64,000 nt of DNA, from assembly GCF_000165425.1 (NCBI RefSeq), contig NW_001799001.1:62001-126000 (forward strand), in the 5' to 3' direction. The position numbers and the translations under genes were made by a program. Below are positions 12,847 through 24,494 of the stretch, piece after piece; the stretch's first letter is position 1; every line of letters begins with the position of its first letter. Below the pieces are notes generated by a model. That model had not been told where the DNA came from, searched no databases, and saw nothing but the letters and a program-made list of their open reading frames with translations. The DNA comes from Paramecium tetraurelia. Lineage: Eukaryota > Ciliophora > Oligohymenophorea > Peniculida > Parameciidae.

Positions 12847-13825
12847 TCAAGTATTTAAAACAGAAAAGCCATCAACTAGATTATAGGATATTTTATCAAA
12901 GGTCTTTTTAATTTCTTCATGTATTTTCGACAGGATATTGTTATTTTCTTTTGTCAATTCAAACATTTCTGCCTTTTGATCCATGATCATCTCGTCTTCA
13001 AACAAGGCATACTGTTTATATTTGAATAACAGATCAATAGGCAGATCATCTTATTGAAGATTAAAGATGGCGATTTAGTTTAAACATTAAACATGATTGA
13101 GTAATTTGACTAATTCTCTATTCTGAGACAACAGATCCACTTTCATTTTAGATAATATTCTAACATAAAAATCTTCCAAAGATTTGATTTCATCCTGAAT
13201 CTTCACTATATGCAAAATGATAGAAATACTTTGGAGAATTAGGTGATTTTTGAATTCTTGTCAGCCAATTCAGTTTCCAAGAGTTTGATTTGCTTTTTGT
13301 AATCCTACTTATCTTGGTTGGATTGCTTGTCAATTTTTTATTAGAGCTGTTAGTTATAAGTAGTCAACTATTAAATAGTCAATTTTAATTTCTTAATGAC
13401 TATATCCTTTTATTGAATTTGATCCTGCTGTAATTGGATTTGCTTTTTGAAAATCAAATTTTCTTGCTAAGTCTTGTAGCATAAAGTACCTACAAGGAAA
13501 CATTTAGATTTTGCATATCTAAGACTTTGAGTTCCTGCATCTATTGTTCTTGAACGTAATGCATTTTATTCTAGAAATCACTAACAGGCGAAGCAAAACT
13601 TCCAATCTTGGAGGAGACCTTTTAGAATTCTTCTTTGAAAGATGTGCAAGGTTATGTAGTTTGTTTCCCGTCGAGGGTTCTGTAAGTCTAACTTTTGTTA
13701 TCCGACTATAAGGTGATAATACGTTAGTTAGCTTTTGGAGTTCTAAACCACTAATCGTTTAAGTCTTTGTTAGCACTCTTTGTGGATGAACATTTGGAAT
13801 CATATTGAATATCAGTTTGCTTCAT
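12847..13825 (-). CDS. Coiled-coil protein, uncharacterised
   Basis: Two introns (23 and about 29 nt, the second ending AAG) give 308 residues. The first ~110 residues are Ser/Thr-rich and probably disordered; the rest is long amphipathic helix rich in Gln, Lys and Glu (QLQQDQIQQKDIVIKKLKL), consistent with a structural coiled coil. No enzyme motif is visible. It is transcribed away from the B-box gene over a 522-bp spacer. No family could be assigned. Confidence 0.7.
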
Positions 13826-14347
13826 TTTAATAAGTTGTTAATAATTTAATTTCTGAATTCAAATGTAACATAACCCTCAATAATAATAATATAAAAATAG
13901 ATTAGTCCTTCTCTAAATTAAATACCACACCAAAACTAATCCTTCCTCTTACAACATCATCACTTACCACTAAAAAGAGATTAATTCTTCTATCAAAGTG
14001 AATCTAATGTTGAATATATTTCTTACTAAAAATACATGATTTGAAGGAGATCATTTTTTTCCTTTCTTGTCATAACAAAGATTACATACTATTGAGAAGT
14101 AGAATACCAAACAGAATGTAATCCATCCTTAAAGTACTTAAAAAATTGAATACTTTTTAATAACAACCTGTTTAATCTTATCTATAATATTAAATAATCT
14201 AATAAATAAAATAAATTCTTTGCAAACCCCAAAATATCATATTTCAAAATAAATAAAAAAGTTGAGAACAGAAAGATAAACATCCAAAGGATGGCTTTGT
14301 ATAAAATAAGTTTCCATTTTTATTAATATCCGTTAAAAATATTAATA
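13826..14347. promoter_or_regulatory. Divergent promoter region, 522 bp
   Basis: Spacer between two genes that point away from each other, so it must contain both promoters. It is AT-rich with no coding frame; no defined transcription-factor motif was recognised. Confidence 0.45.
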
Positions 14348-15821
14348 ATGAATTCAAGTTAGAGACAACCAAGAAGTCGTATTTTTGATGTTGATTCACA
14401 AAGGCCATCTGATAGATCTAATACTCCTACAAGAGCATTATCACCACATCAAACTTCTCAACATGTTTAACCGTAATAATAATAACAATAACCAATTCCA
14501 ACCTTTCAACCTCAAAAGCTAAAACACATTCTGTATAATGCATAACAAAGTACTCCAATAGTTAGTTGCCATTACCATCCAGATCAATTCATTTAAAACT
14601 TTTGCAAAAACTCGTATTATTTTGAATAATCAAAATAGGGATTGTTTGTTGCCACTTTGCCCTATGTGTGTTACCATCCATTAAGATGATCATATAGGAT
14701 AAGAGTATGCACCTCATTTTGATTTGCTTGGCTATTGTCTTGGAGAACAATATAATAAGATAGTTGACATCTGCAATCTATTAGGAGAGGACATCGAGGA
14801 AGTTGTAGAATTAAAGAATCTTGTTAAAAATCATAGAGAAGTTTAGAAAAAGAAATTCTTGGAGGCAAAAGAACAATTCTATAAAGCAATTGATACCTTT
14901 ATGTAGAATCTGGAGAACAATCTAAATTCGCAATCTCTCAAACAAACCGATTAATTGCTCAATGAAATCAATTAATTTCATAGATTGGCCTATGACAGAT
15001 GGTTCAACATGCAAGGGAGATTGCAGAAACTCAATTCTGAGAAGTGTCTAAAAACACTCATTAAATCTTACAGATAGAGCAGACCAGAAGATATCTATTA
15101 ACGTTAACATGAAATGACCTTGTCATTTGTAGATTCAGTTAGGAATGATTTAGATCAAGTAGAAATTAGACCAAATTAATTATAAGTCATTCTTGATTAA
15201 TTGCAATCCTATATATTCATAACAAGAGATTAAGTTAAATAACCTAAACAAGCTTCACCCATCAAACCACAACAATAATAACCAATTATTAGAAGAGTCG
15301 TACATGAGAGACCAAACAGTCAGTAACATCACCATAATTCCAACTCTCCAATCCCTACTAGAGTTCTCCAAGGATTCCCTATTCTCTAAAAGTTTAATCC
15401 AGTCACTGCAATAGAAACTATGAATATGCCTCAATTACCACCTATTCCTACAGGGTTTCCTTAAGTCTTGCCATTTCCAAATCAACAATTCAACTTTTAA
15501 CCATAATCAATGATGTTACCTAACTCATAATTTATTCCACAACCCCTTCTTAATATGCCCTTACCATTCTAAACCCACCACCCATATCAGAATCCCCCAT
15601 AGTTACTTAAGCAAACTTAGTTACCACAACCACTATAGCAATATGTTTAGCCACTTTAGTCCACAGCAGCACATCAAATGCAATAATAAAGTCAGCCACT
15701 TGCTTAAATTAATATGAATCAACAGGAAAAACCTGGTGAAGTAATTGATTTGAAGACTAATAACAATCCACTAAGGATGGCTGAATAATATCATAATAAA
15801 TTGTTTAATTCTGGAGAATGA
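14348..15821 (+). CDS. B-box zinc-finger coiled-coil protein
   Basis: One 25-nt intron gives 482 residues. After a Ser/Arg/Gln-rich start, residues about 85-125 hold a B-box-type zinc finger (CHYHPDQFIQNFCKN, then CLLPLCPMCVTIHQDDH), recovered only when the intron inside it is removed. A coiled coil of roughly 130 residues follows, as in TRIM-like proteins, then a Pro/Gln/Asn-rich low-complexity tail of about 200 residues. No RING finger is present, so this is not a classical TRIM ubiquitin ligase. B-box plus coiled coil usually serves protein assembly. Function unknown. Confidence 0.8.
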
Positions 15822-15977
15822 TTCAACTATAGTTATATTTAAATCTATTACATTCATTTTTGAAATTATATTTGCAAATACATGTTCACGATTTTATTAA
15901 TAACATTAAATGATGAGTTTAATTAAGATATATAATATATTAATTTACTAAATCCGTAATCCTTAATTATCAATACA

Positions 15978-17396
15978 ATGCACAAGCTTAAGCTATAGTT
16001 CCTGAATTAAGACGTTGAAGATAATTACATCAAAGAACACTAATTTCCAAAAAGAAGATTTTATTTAAAAGTTAGTACCATAGCATTTCAAATTTTATTA
16101 TTTTTCAAGTTGATCGTTTCACTTATTGAACAAAATTATACAACTGTTTACCCTTTGCTTATTTCATGGGGAATTACACTTCCCTTCGTTTTATTTCCAA
16201 TCAAAACTGATTTTTTCATAAGAATGAGTATAAGCCTCCTTAATATTCTTTATATTGGCTATCTTCTATTTTTTGATCCGCAAGAAGAGGCTGAAATAAT
16301 GTATTTTAAGGGTTCCACTCAGATGGCTGCAAATGTTGTAAATATTTTTGTGCTTGAATTTATTGATTCATCAATCCTAAGTGTTAGTTTGTTAATAATG
16401 AGAGTTACCCATCTCATTTACTACAGTCCAAAACTTGATTTACCTACAATTGTTTTTGCTATAGGGATTCATGTTCTTTTAATTTTAATGATTTACGTTT
16501 ATCAAAAAGCATTGAGATCTTAATACCTTTTAACAAAAACCGATTAAAGATGGGAAAACATACTGAAATAAATTATTCATGATCAAAAATTCATACTCTT
16601 AAATTTTGACAAAGAAAAAATTTAATTCAAAAATATAAGTTCTACATTTTCAAAGAATATATAAACTTAAGATGAGGTGATAAGTTTTATTCGAAATTCA
16701 AAAATTAAAAACCTAACTTTAGAATAGTATCTTTATTAAAACGTGAATGACTTTTAATCCAATTGTATCGACAGTCTAAACAATATTATTATGGTTACTT
16801 ACGATAGATAATTCTTGAAACTTAATTTCTCAATATTTTTTGGAAACTAACCTACCATACTAATCTAGAAAGATATTCACTAATATGAATCAAATTTAAA
16901 AAGCAATTAAAAAGTAAATAAATTGTATCTCAACATCATCACATCTCTCATCAAAATTATCAAATAAAACAAAAAGTATGATGAAATTAAATTTCAAATA
17001 GTAGCAAAAAAACTATTTTTAAAAAATCTAATTTCAAAAATTGAAACTCACAATTTTTCATCCTAATTAATTAGCTTCAAAAAGATTTTACATAAGGCTT
17101 ACGTTCTAACCAATAAAAAATGTTAATTCTTGATATGTTAAGACTTTCAAATTACTACCATTCCTAAGATATTTGATTTATTTTTAGCGTTGTTAATGGA
17201 TTGTTCACATAATGAAATCATTAGCATCAAAGATTTGAGATCTGAAAACTAATAGATTGCTATCAAGTTTGGTGGGGCTTTAAATATCAAAAGGTTGAAA
17301 GCATATTTAGATAAACTAGAGTATTATTTCCTCCTGATTTTTCAAAATATCAAATATGATGATGCTTGTACTATTCATAATTATAAAAAGATGTGA
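15978..17396 (+). CDS. Multi-pass membrane protein, degenerate sensor-kinase-like
   Basis: Intronless, 472 residues. The first ~190 residues hold about six hydrophobic segments, as in the histidine kinase at 3045-5516. The cytosolic part has helices that could correspond to a dimerisation region and a late block (PKIFDLFLALLMDCSHNEI, then KDLRSENQQIAIKFGGALNI) at the place where an ATPase N box and following strand would sit, but no phospho-acceptor His, no clear G boxes and no receiver domain are visible. It may be a derived, inactive member of the ciliate histidine-kinase family; that relation is an inference from layout. Confidence 0.6.
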
Positions 17397-17768
17397 CAGT
17401 TAAATTAAACGAAGAGATCTTTGTACCATTTAAGAATTTACCCTCTCATCACACATCATAAGAAATACTGCATCCATGATGTGTTTTATAATTGAATATG
17501 ACTTATTAGAAATATTATTAATGTAAATATTAATTTTGTTATCTAAAATACTTCCAACTTCAAACAATATTATTCTTCATTAAATATTTAACTCTGATAG
17601 AGCAATTTTAATAAAATTTGATTCTCGATGGATTTGAATAATTAAGAATTAATGAGATTATTGCAGATAATCTATTGAGATGATATCTTTTAATGATTCT
17701 TAATTTAATTTAGATTAGATCAAAAATTTGATGAAAAAAATTTAATTATAAATATTAAAAGGTATTTA
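17397..17768. other. Intergenic region, 372 bp
   Basis: AT-rich spacer between two genes on the same strand; nothing beyond short random frames is visible. Confidence 0.5.
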
Positions 17769-18218
17769 ATGGCTACAACTCGAAATTAAAAGCGCACAAA
17801 AACATACACTTATGTGAGAAATATAGATGAAAATCAAAGGAGTTTAAGAACCTAATCAAAACTGGACATTTTGGAGAGTGACTATTATGATTCACCAAAC
17901 AAATTGGCGGAAGAAGAACTTTCTGATGCGTCTGCGAATAGAAAGAAGAGTAAGATGTTGAGAATTGCTAAGAAGAAATAGAATAATACTTTAAGAAAAA
18001 ATGTCAACTTAAAGAAGATGCTAAAAAATACACCGCTGGATTCCGAGTTCCTCAATTTCCAGAATATAACTCCGAAAGCGAAGCCGCAGCAGACTAAATA
18101 GTGTAGTATATGTCGATCGTAGGCCAAATACACGTGTCCGAGATGTTTGGAAAGGTATTGCAGTTTAGATTGTCATCAAACTCATAAGGAAATACAATGT
18201 TTGCGAATGGATTATTGA
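17769..18218 (+). CDS. ZNHIT1: ZNHIT1 / Vps71-like HIT zinc-finger protein
   Basis: Intronless, 149 residues. The C-terminus is a HIT-type zinc finger: CSICRSQAKYTCPRCLERYC, followed by HQTHKEIQCL, with the family's Cys/His order and its terminal position. That placement, after a basic N-terminal region of about 100 residues, is typical of ZNHIT1 (yeast Vps71), a subunit of the SWR1/SRCAP complex that deposits histone H2A.Z. The basic stretch RKKSKMLRIAKKKQ fits a nuclear protein. Assignment to ZNHIT1 rather than another HIT-finger protein rests on size and finger position. Confidence 0.8.
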
Positions 18219-18261
18219 TTTAATAATTATTATATAAAGGACTTAATCTAATATATAAAAA

Positions 18262-18933
18262 ATGTTAAGCCAACATAATTTGCAAAGCAGTAGAAAGAAT
18301 ATTGGAAATATTTCAAGTTAGTAATTGTAAAGGTTCTAAGAAAATGGATTATATTAATTTATCTTGAGCAAAAACAGGGCGAAGGAGAAGATGGTAAAAA
18401 AATAAAAATAAATCACTCCTTTAAGGCAGATGCGTCCTTCAACTGCTTTTGTGGATTCCAAGGGAAAACAGAAGTTCTAGATGAATTTTGGTTTGTAATT
18501 GGAGAGTTTCAGCACTCTATAACCTAAACATTAAATTTTTGAAGAACATCAGAAAAATAACTCCTAGCATTAAGCATCTACTACCCCTCATTAGAAGCTT
18601 TATGTAAATGATCAGAAGATATTGAGGGCGATGTCAGCATTGAGGAAGATCAAAAATTAAAGGGCTTTTCGTCCTTGTCCATTCACTTTGGGATTTAATA
18701 TAGAGTAATGCTCCATAAAACCAAAGACAATAAAATAACGATCAATTAGTCAATTATAGTAAATAAAAAGTCTCAATCGAACGGAGATCATGAAATATAA
18801 ACGACATGAATCTCCATAAACAGTTCAAAAACCAAGCTTACAAAGTTAGTTCACAAAATGGGAGTAATATGATGATAGCAATTTATTTGATCTAAATTTC
18901 TTGAACAATAATCTTTTCAAATACGAACTTTGA
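18262..18933 (+). CDS. Uncharacterised Gln/Lys-rich protein
   Basis: Intronless frame of 223 residues starting 43 bp after the ZNHIT1-like stop. The sequence is rich in Gln, Lys, Ser and Phe with no hydrophobic core, so it is probably largely disordered. A short patterned stretch (RQMRPSTAFVDSKGKQKFQM) and a basic segment (RAMSALRKIKNQRAFRPCPF) could be docking sites. No homologue recognised. Confidence 0.7.
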
Positions 18934-19043
18934 TGACATATTTTTACACTATTTTTGAAATTTAAATCTGTGTTTAATTAGTGTGCTTGTTTATATCGAT
19001 TTGAAATTTTTTAATAAATAAAAATCTTTTTTTCTCTTTCATA

Positions 19044-19712
19044 ATGGGTGCATATAAATATTTACAAGAGCTTTGGAAAAAGAAATAATCTGATGTCCTC
19101 AGCTTCATCATGAGAATCAGAACATGGGAATACAGATAATTGCCCGTCATTCATAGAGCAACAAGACCCAGCAGACCAGATAAAGCCAGAAGATTAGGTT
19201 ACAAGGCCAAATAAGGTTAGATTTTAAAATGATCTTTAAAGGTTATGTTATTTACAGAGTCAGAGTCAGAAGAGGTGGAAGAAAATTGTTGATCAGAAAG
19301 GGTCTTGTTAAGGGTAAACCCAAGAGTCAAGGAGTTAATCAATTGAAGCCCACCAGAAATCTCAGATCAGTTGCTGAAGAGAGAGTTGGCAGAAAAATTG
19401 GAGCATTGAGAGTTTTGAATTCATATTGGGTGGCTCAAGACGGAACATATAAATATTATGAGGTCATCACAGTTGATCCATTCCATCCAGCCATCAGAGG
19501 AGATTCAAGAATCAATTGGATTACCAAACCTGTTCACAAGCACAGAGAATTAAGAGGTATAGTCTGCAAATTCTATTATTTTAGGCTTAACATCTGCTGG
19601 CAGAAAGAGCAGAGGTCTCAGAGTAAAGGGTCACAGAAACAACCAAACAAGACCATCAAGAAGAGCCAATTACGCTAGAAGAAACAGAATTTCCCTCAGA
19701 AGGTACAGATGA
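19044..19712 (+). CDS. RPL15: 60S ribosomal protein eL15
   Basis: Two introns (26 and 28 nt) give 204 residues, the exact family length. The protein is unmistakable from end to end: [57 protein letters not shown] and the basic C-terminus around [17 protein letters not shown]. It is a structural protein of the large ribosomal subunit, near the peptidyl-transferase side. In-frame TAA and TAG appear at several Gln positions. Codon use is richer in G and C than in neighbouring hypothetical genes, as expected for a highly expressed gene. Confidence 0.98.
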
Positions 19713-19811
19713 TGATATATTTTGCATATACTCAAGTACAATTAAAAACAACAAAAACATCCCCCAAATTTATTTTATCATTTTTGAAAATATTAGAAAA
19801 ATAATTTATTT

Positions 19812-22800
19812 ATGAACCAGATTTTCTATCCTCTGACTTAAGTCTATAGAACCTCAGCCAGACAAATTAATAAAGTGATTTACTATGGCAATCCCTTACC
19901 AGAAATAAAACTAAAATCTAACGATTTAAAATAATCCATATTTGATTGGTATCACTCACTCTAATTTCAAGGTTGAGACAACTAAATTAGGAACAATTGG
20001 ACGATGTGCTCTCCTTTACATCCTACTTTAGAGTTTATTCATATCTTAAAATGTTCAAGATAGATCAAAATGGGGTGCATGAATATTAGGAATTATTATG
20101 TAGTCCTTTTGAAGTTAATGTTGCTGAGGAACTCAGTAGATATTATTCTATTTAAAATTGTAAGCGTTTAAATAAGATTGATTTAAATGCACATAAGGTA
20201 TTTCATAAATCTCATTAAATTAAAGTACATCCTAGATCACATCTATGTGTCTGATTATGAATGGTTATTTGATACCATTACATTAAGAGGGGATGTTGAA
20301 CAAATTATAACTTCATTTGAAGAAGTATCAAATGGCACCATATTTACAAGTTGGGGAGAATTGGAATCTCATGAGGATGAAGGATATTATGAAATCAACC
20401 TAAAAAAACAGAAGGTCTATTAGACATTTTCTGAATTACTGGTTGAAGAATTTGAAATTGCTATTCTATTAAAGTACTCAATTAAGTTTATTTATAGATA
20501 TCGCCAAGCTTGTGGAGGTGGTGATAATTACACTTATGACAAAAATTTGTTAAATTTGAATCATGTTAGATTTAATTATTTATCTCTGAACTTAAATTAG
20601 TCTTTTCTTGAATTTAAATAATTATTTGCTCAACAATCAAACTAGAAGTAATCAATTTCTGAACTTAATCTAATTTAATCATGGACAGACTTTATCAAAT
20701 CAAATCCCCTGTAACTCTAAACCCTTTGCTAAGAAGTCTAATACTATTTTAATCAACCTAAAGAGTTGTTTTCAGTACCTCTCAAGTAAGTTCTTAATGA
20801 ATATGTTCTATTCTGTAAATTTTTGATTTCCAGGCAATTACTCAAAGAATTTCCATTAAACTAAGCATAAGAGATCAAAAGAGTCAAACAAAAATAGGAC
20901 AAGCAAACATAACAGAAATTGTAGGAACTTAACATTTTATTCAACAACCCTTTAAAATCTCAAATATTACCTGCAAATGACCAAAGATTATTTAGCACAA
21001 ACGATGAGGAAATAGAAAATATATTTTATGACTTCACTACATCTTTTATGAAGAAACTTATGGAGGATACATTTTTAGAATTGGAAAATCAGAAAAAATT
21101 CAAAAAATAAAAATAGAAAAAGGCCAAAAGTCAAAAAAAACAATATATGAGTGAATGCACATCAAATTGCACTGAGTATTAATAGTTACAATAACAGTAA
21201 GAAATTCAATTTGATGAAGAATGGATTAATGATACATAATCAAAGAATCAAAAGAAAAAACAAAGAAGAAAAGAGTAATTATTTAATTTAATCTTAGAAA
21301 TCAAGAAAAGAAGAAACTAAAAAAACTACCTGAAATATAGTCGGTAGAATCAAGTGAAAGTGTTTAAAATTAATAATTTGAACCTTCAGTTAAAATAGAA
21401 AATCAAAAGCAAGTAGAAATTTAAGAATAAGTTTAAGAGACATTTCTTTGTACTACTACCTCTACTCATGATGATGATGGGGAATTTATTGAAGTGACCA
21501 AAAAGAAATTTAATGGGAAAAAAAAGAAATAAAATAATAAAAAAGCTAAAGAATAAAAAGAGGTTCAAGTTGAAAAACAAGTAATCTTAATTAAGAAATC
21601 CAATTCTTCATAACAAAATTATTTATCTGACGATTACAAAATGGAAAATTCTACACCAACGAAAACTCTTTCTTATAAAAAAGAATAAGAAAATACTCCT
21701 CAGAAACCAGGATTGGTAAAGAGTTTAAGCAGAGAATAAAAAACTTATAAATATGATTTGGATCAAAATACTCTCAATCATATATGCTCAAACATTTTGG
21801 AACATAAACTATCAAGGGATATTTAATCAATATATTAAAAAGAATAAGATAATCTATTCAAATTTAGAACTGCAAGAGAAGTTGCCATTCTAAGAGTATA
21901 ACATATTATTAAGGCCCATTTCTTTTAATTTTAAGTTGAGCCTGTGATTTTTGGTTCTTCAAGAACAGGGTTGGCGCTGCATGATAGCGATGTTGATATG
22001 GTCGTTTTTGGGTTGCCTGTGTTTACAAAACCATAACTTTTTGAGCCTATGAGAAAGCTGTTGGAAGTTTTCTGCTAAATGAAGTGGGCTATTAGTTACA
22101 AGTATTTTATAATTTCACACCTTTTAGACACATCTTTCAAGCAAGTATACCTTTGATTAAAATAACAATTGATCCGTCTATAGGGTTTTTAGAATTTGTA
22201 GGTAACCCACTCTATTATGTGATGAATCATAGAAATATTGAGTAAATGAATTTGAAAATCGGAGAATAATGTAATTAATTGATTTTTAAGTAAAGCTTAA
22301 AACATATAAATTGACATAACTTTTGAATTGTAGCAACCATACCCTATGTATGGATATCAGGGATACCATGTTGGACTTCTATCAACAGATTACCAACGGT
22401 AAGTTGGGATTTCAGTAAAAGGATTCACAGAAGTAGCCATAGTGTTGAAGAAGATCTTAAAATAAAGAGGGTTGAATGACTCTTACACTGGAGGAGTGAG
22501 TTCTTTTTGTTTGACTATAATGTTAGCTGCCATAGGGGAGAATGTCTCAATGGGAGATAAATTGTTGTCCTTTTTGTAAAGATATGGGTGGAATTTCGAT
22601 CCTGAATAATAATGCATTTCATTACATTCAGATGAGACCTTTATGCCTATTTAGGAATAAGGAGATCGATTGCCGTTGAATATCATTTCACCTATCAATG
22701 ATGAGAAAATTCAGATCTATGTCTCAAAGATATAAGAAATTCTACAAGTATTCAAGGAACTTTATTTGGAACTGAAGGAGAACATGAATCAAATAGCAAT

Positions 22801-22918
22801 AGGTCTGTAAAAGAAATTGGATTAGAAGGAACTGTTATAATTACATTAAACAAATATCGAGAAGCTTGTCGATCTGATCTAGTGGCAGAATACAAATCTT
22901 CTTGATAGTTAATTCTGA
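19812..22918 (+). CDS. TRF4/5-like non-canonical poly(A) polymerase
   Basis: Five introns (23, 28, 23, 26, 25 nt) give 993 residues. The last ~310 residues are a nucleotidyltransferase of the TRF4/TUT family: FGSSRTGLALHDSDVDMVVFG carries the GS motif and the two metal-binding Asp, IDITFEL supplies the third Asp, and KKILKQRGLNDSYTGGVSSF is the nucleotide-recognition region of the central domain. Such enzymes add short A or U tails to nuclear or cytoplasmic RNAs. The first ~680 residues are an unusual extension, acidic at first, then Lys/Gln-rich coiled coil, with no match recognised. The catalytic part looks intact; the substrate is unknown. Confidence 0.9.
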
Positions 22919-23020
22919 TATTTATTTATATATTTTGTTTATAAACCAATCTAATTATGATATGGATATCTAGGATTAAATAGGGAAGAAAAATAGTTTT
23001 ATTATTAATTTTTCAGTTAT

Positions 23021-23799
23021 TCATTTAATTCTGATTAATTTAATTTGAAATCTTCTTTATTTGAATTCTGCTTTTCTTCTCTCCAATCCCCTGATGTAAG
23101 GTAGGAGAGGGGCAGTGTTCTTAATGAGTGTGAAGCCATTTACAATATTATTAAGTTGATTATTGATAATAAGATTGATTAGACTTTCTAATTTTTGATA
23201 TTTGATTCTTTGCATGAGATCGGATTAAGCATTGTTTTTTTAATTTGTTAGAGGAGTGAAGCATTAAAATTAAGAGACAGTTTTGTTGAGTAATGGGGTC
23301 GAGGTATTATTGTTGTTGGTAGATTTCGAATGATTATGATTTCTTTTTTATGTGCTCACTAATTATGACGAGTGTTGAACCATTGTGATTTTTTACGAGG
23401 TTCTTGGACATTCTTGACTGACGGTTTTGACTTTTTATTTAACATCGTTTATTTCAATAATAGATGTATAGATCTCAGGATTCCTTTTAACTATGAGAGA
23501 AGATTCAGGTTATCTTCTTCTTTGAATCGGTGTCCTATTAGCTTGAATGATAGATGATATTTACTTTATCTTAAGCTGAGTAAATCGTAGAGTTTGGTTT
23601 TAGCAGATGTATATTATTCAAATTTTTATTAATCATAATAGTGAATGGTTTTCTGTTTTTTTTGAATACTGGTTGGTTGGGGAATCGATTTAATTTCAAG
23701 AGCTGATTTTGATTGGATTGTTACAGGTATTTATGGTCTTTGATAATAGGAGAAATCTTTATTCAAAAAATAATTTCCATTTTGAAGCTTCGATTTCAT
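23021..23799 (-). CDS. Uncharacterised basic protein
   Basis: A 26-nt intron beginning GTTC links two coding frames to give 250 residues. The protein is basic and Ser/Asn-rich in the first half; the last ~70 residues form a plausible helix (DLMQRIKYQKLESLINLII) and end in a very basic stretch (RGLERRKAEFKQRRF). No family recognised. It lies divergently from the VAP-like gene, with 78 bp between the two starts. Confidence 0.65.
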
Positions 23800-23877
23800 A
23801 TTTAATTAATAACGTAATTTTGTTTTAATTTGTTTAATTATTAGTTTTTGAAGTACTCTTTTATAAGGTAAAAAGAA

Positions 23878-24456
23878 ATGGACGAATTATTAATGTTCTC
23901 GGCTTAGAACAAACTAACATTTGCTTATAATAGAAACACATTGCAAGTATAGACGGAATTTAAAATGAAAAATATCTCAGAGAATATATTAGAAATTCAA
24001 ATAGAATTGTCGAATCCTCAGAATTATAAAATATATCCAAACAATTTTTACATCTAAAAATAAGAAACTAAAGTCGTAGAGATAATATAAATAAATTATG
24101 TAGATTAAGATATATTTTGAACATAGGTTCCTATGAGGTTAGATGAAAGAGCAAAAATAATGTACAGAACCATAATGGAGAACTCTACGACTTCTAGAAA
24201 AAACACATAGACAATTTATCATTTTTACAAATACTTTTTTTTTGAGTTATCTTGTCATAAATAGTCCTCCTTCGTTGATGATAACAGCAGAATGACATAG
24301 GTGAGATAGCAAGATCACAGACAACATTAGGTTGGAGTGGAAGTGAAAGACTCATTAAATTACTGGTAATTGGTAACTCTAACAGTGTCCATTATTGTAA
24401 TAATAATAGCAGTGTGTAATTGGCTTTATATTAAAATTATAAAGAATGATTAATGA
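23878..24456 (+). CDS. VAP-like tail-anchored MSP-domain protein
   Basis: One 27-nt intron gives 183 residues. The N-terminal ~110 residues follow the MSP fold of VAMP-associated proteins: FAYNRNTLQVQTEFKMKNIS, then IYPNNFYIQKQETKVVEI, where VAPs read FKVKTTAPKRYCVRPN and a basic strand. The C-terminus is a single hydrophobic helix (LVTLTVSIIVIIIAVCNWLY) with a short polar end, the VAP tail anchor for the endoplasmic reticulum. The usual central coiled coil is short. VAPs bind FFAT-motif proteins at membrane contact sites; whether the FFAT-binding surface is retained cannot be judged by eye. Confidence 0.75.
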
Positions 24457-24494
24457 CTTAATTTTAATCTTGGTTTAAATAAAAATTATTATAA

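Noticed and set aside
17885-18133. Minus-strand 82-codon frame across the ZNHIT1-like gene
   Set aside because: Antisense of the zinc-finger protein; hydrophobic run arises from complement of Lys/Glu-rich codons.
20787-20834. Possible 48-nt intron in the TRF4-like gene (GTAAGT to CCAG)
   Set aside because: Too long for this genome, in frame, and the sequence reads as coding without it.
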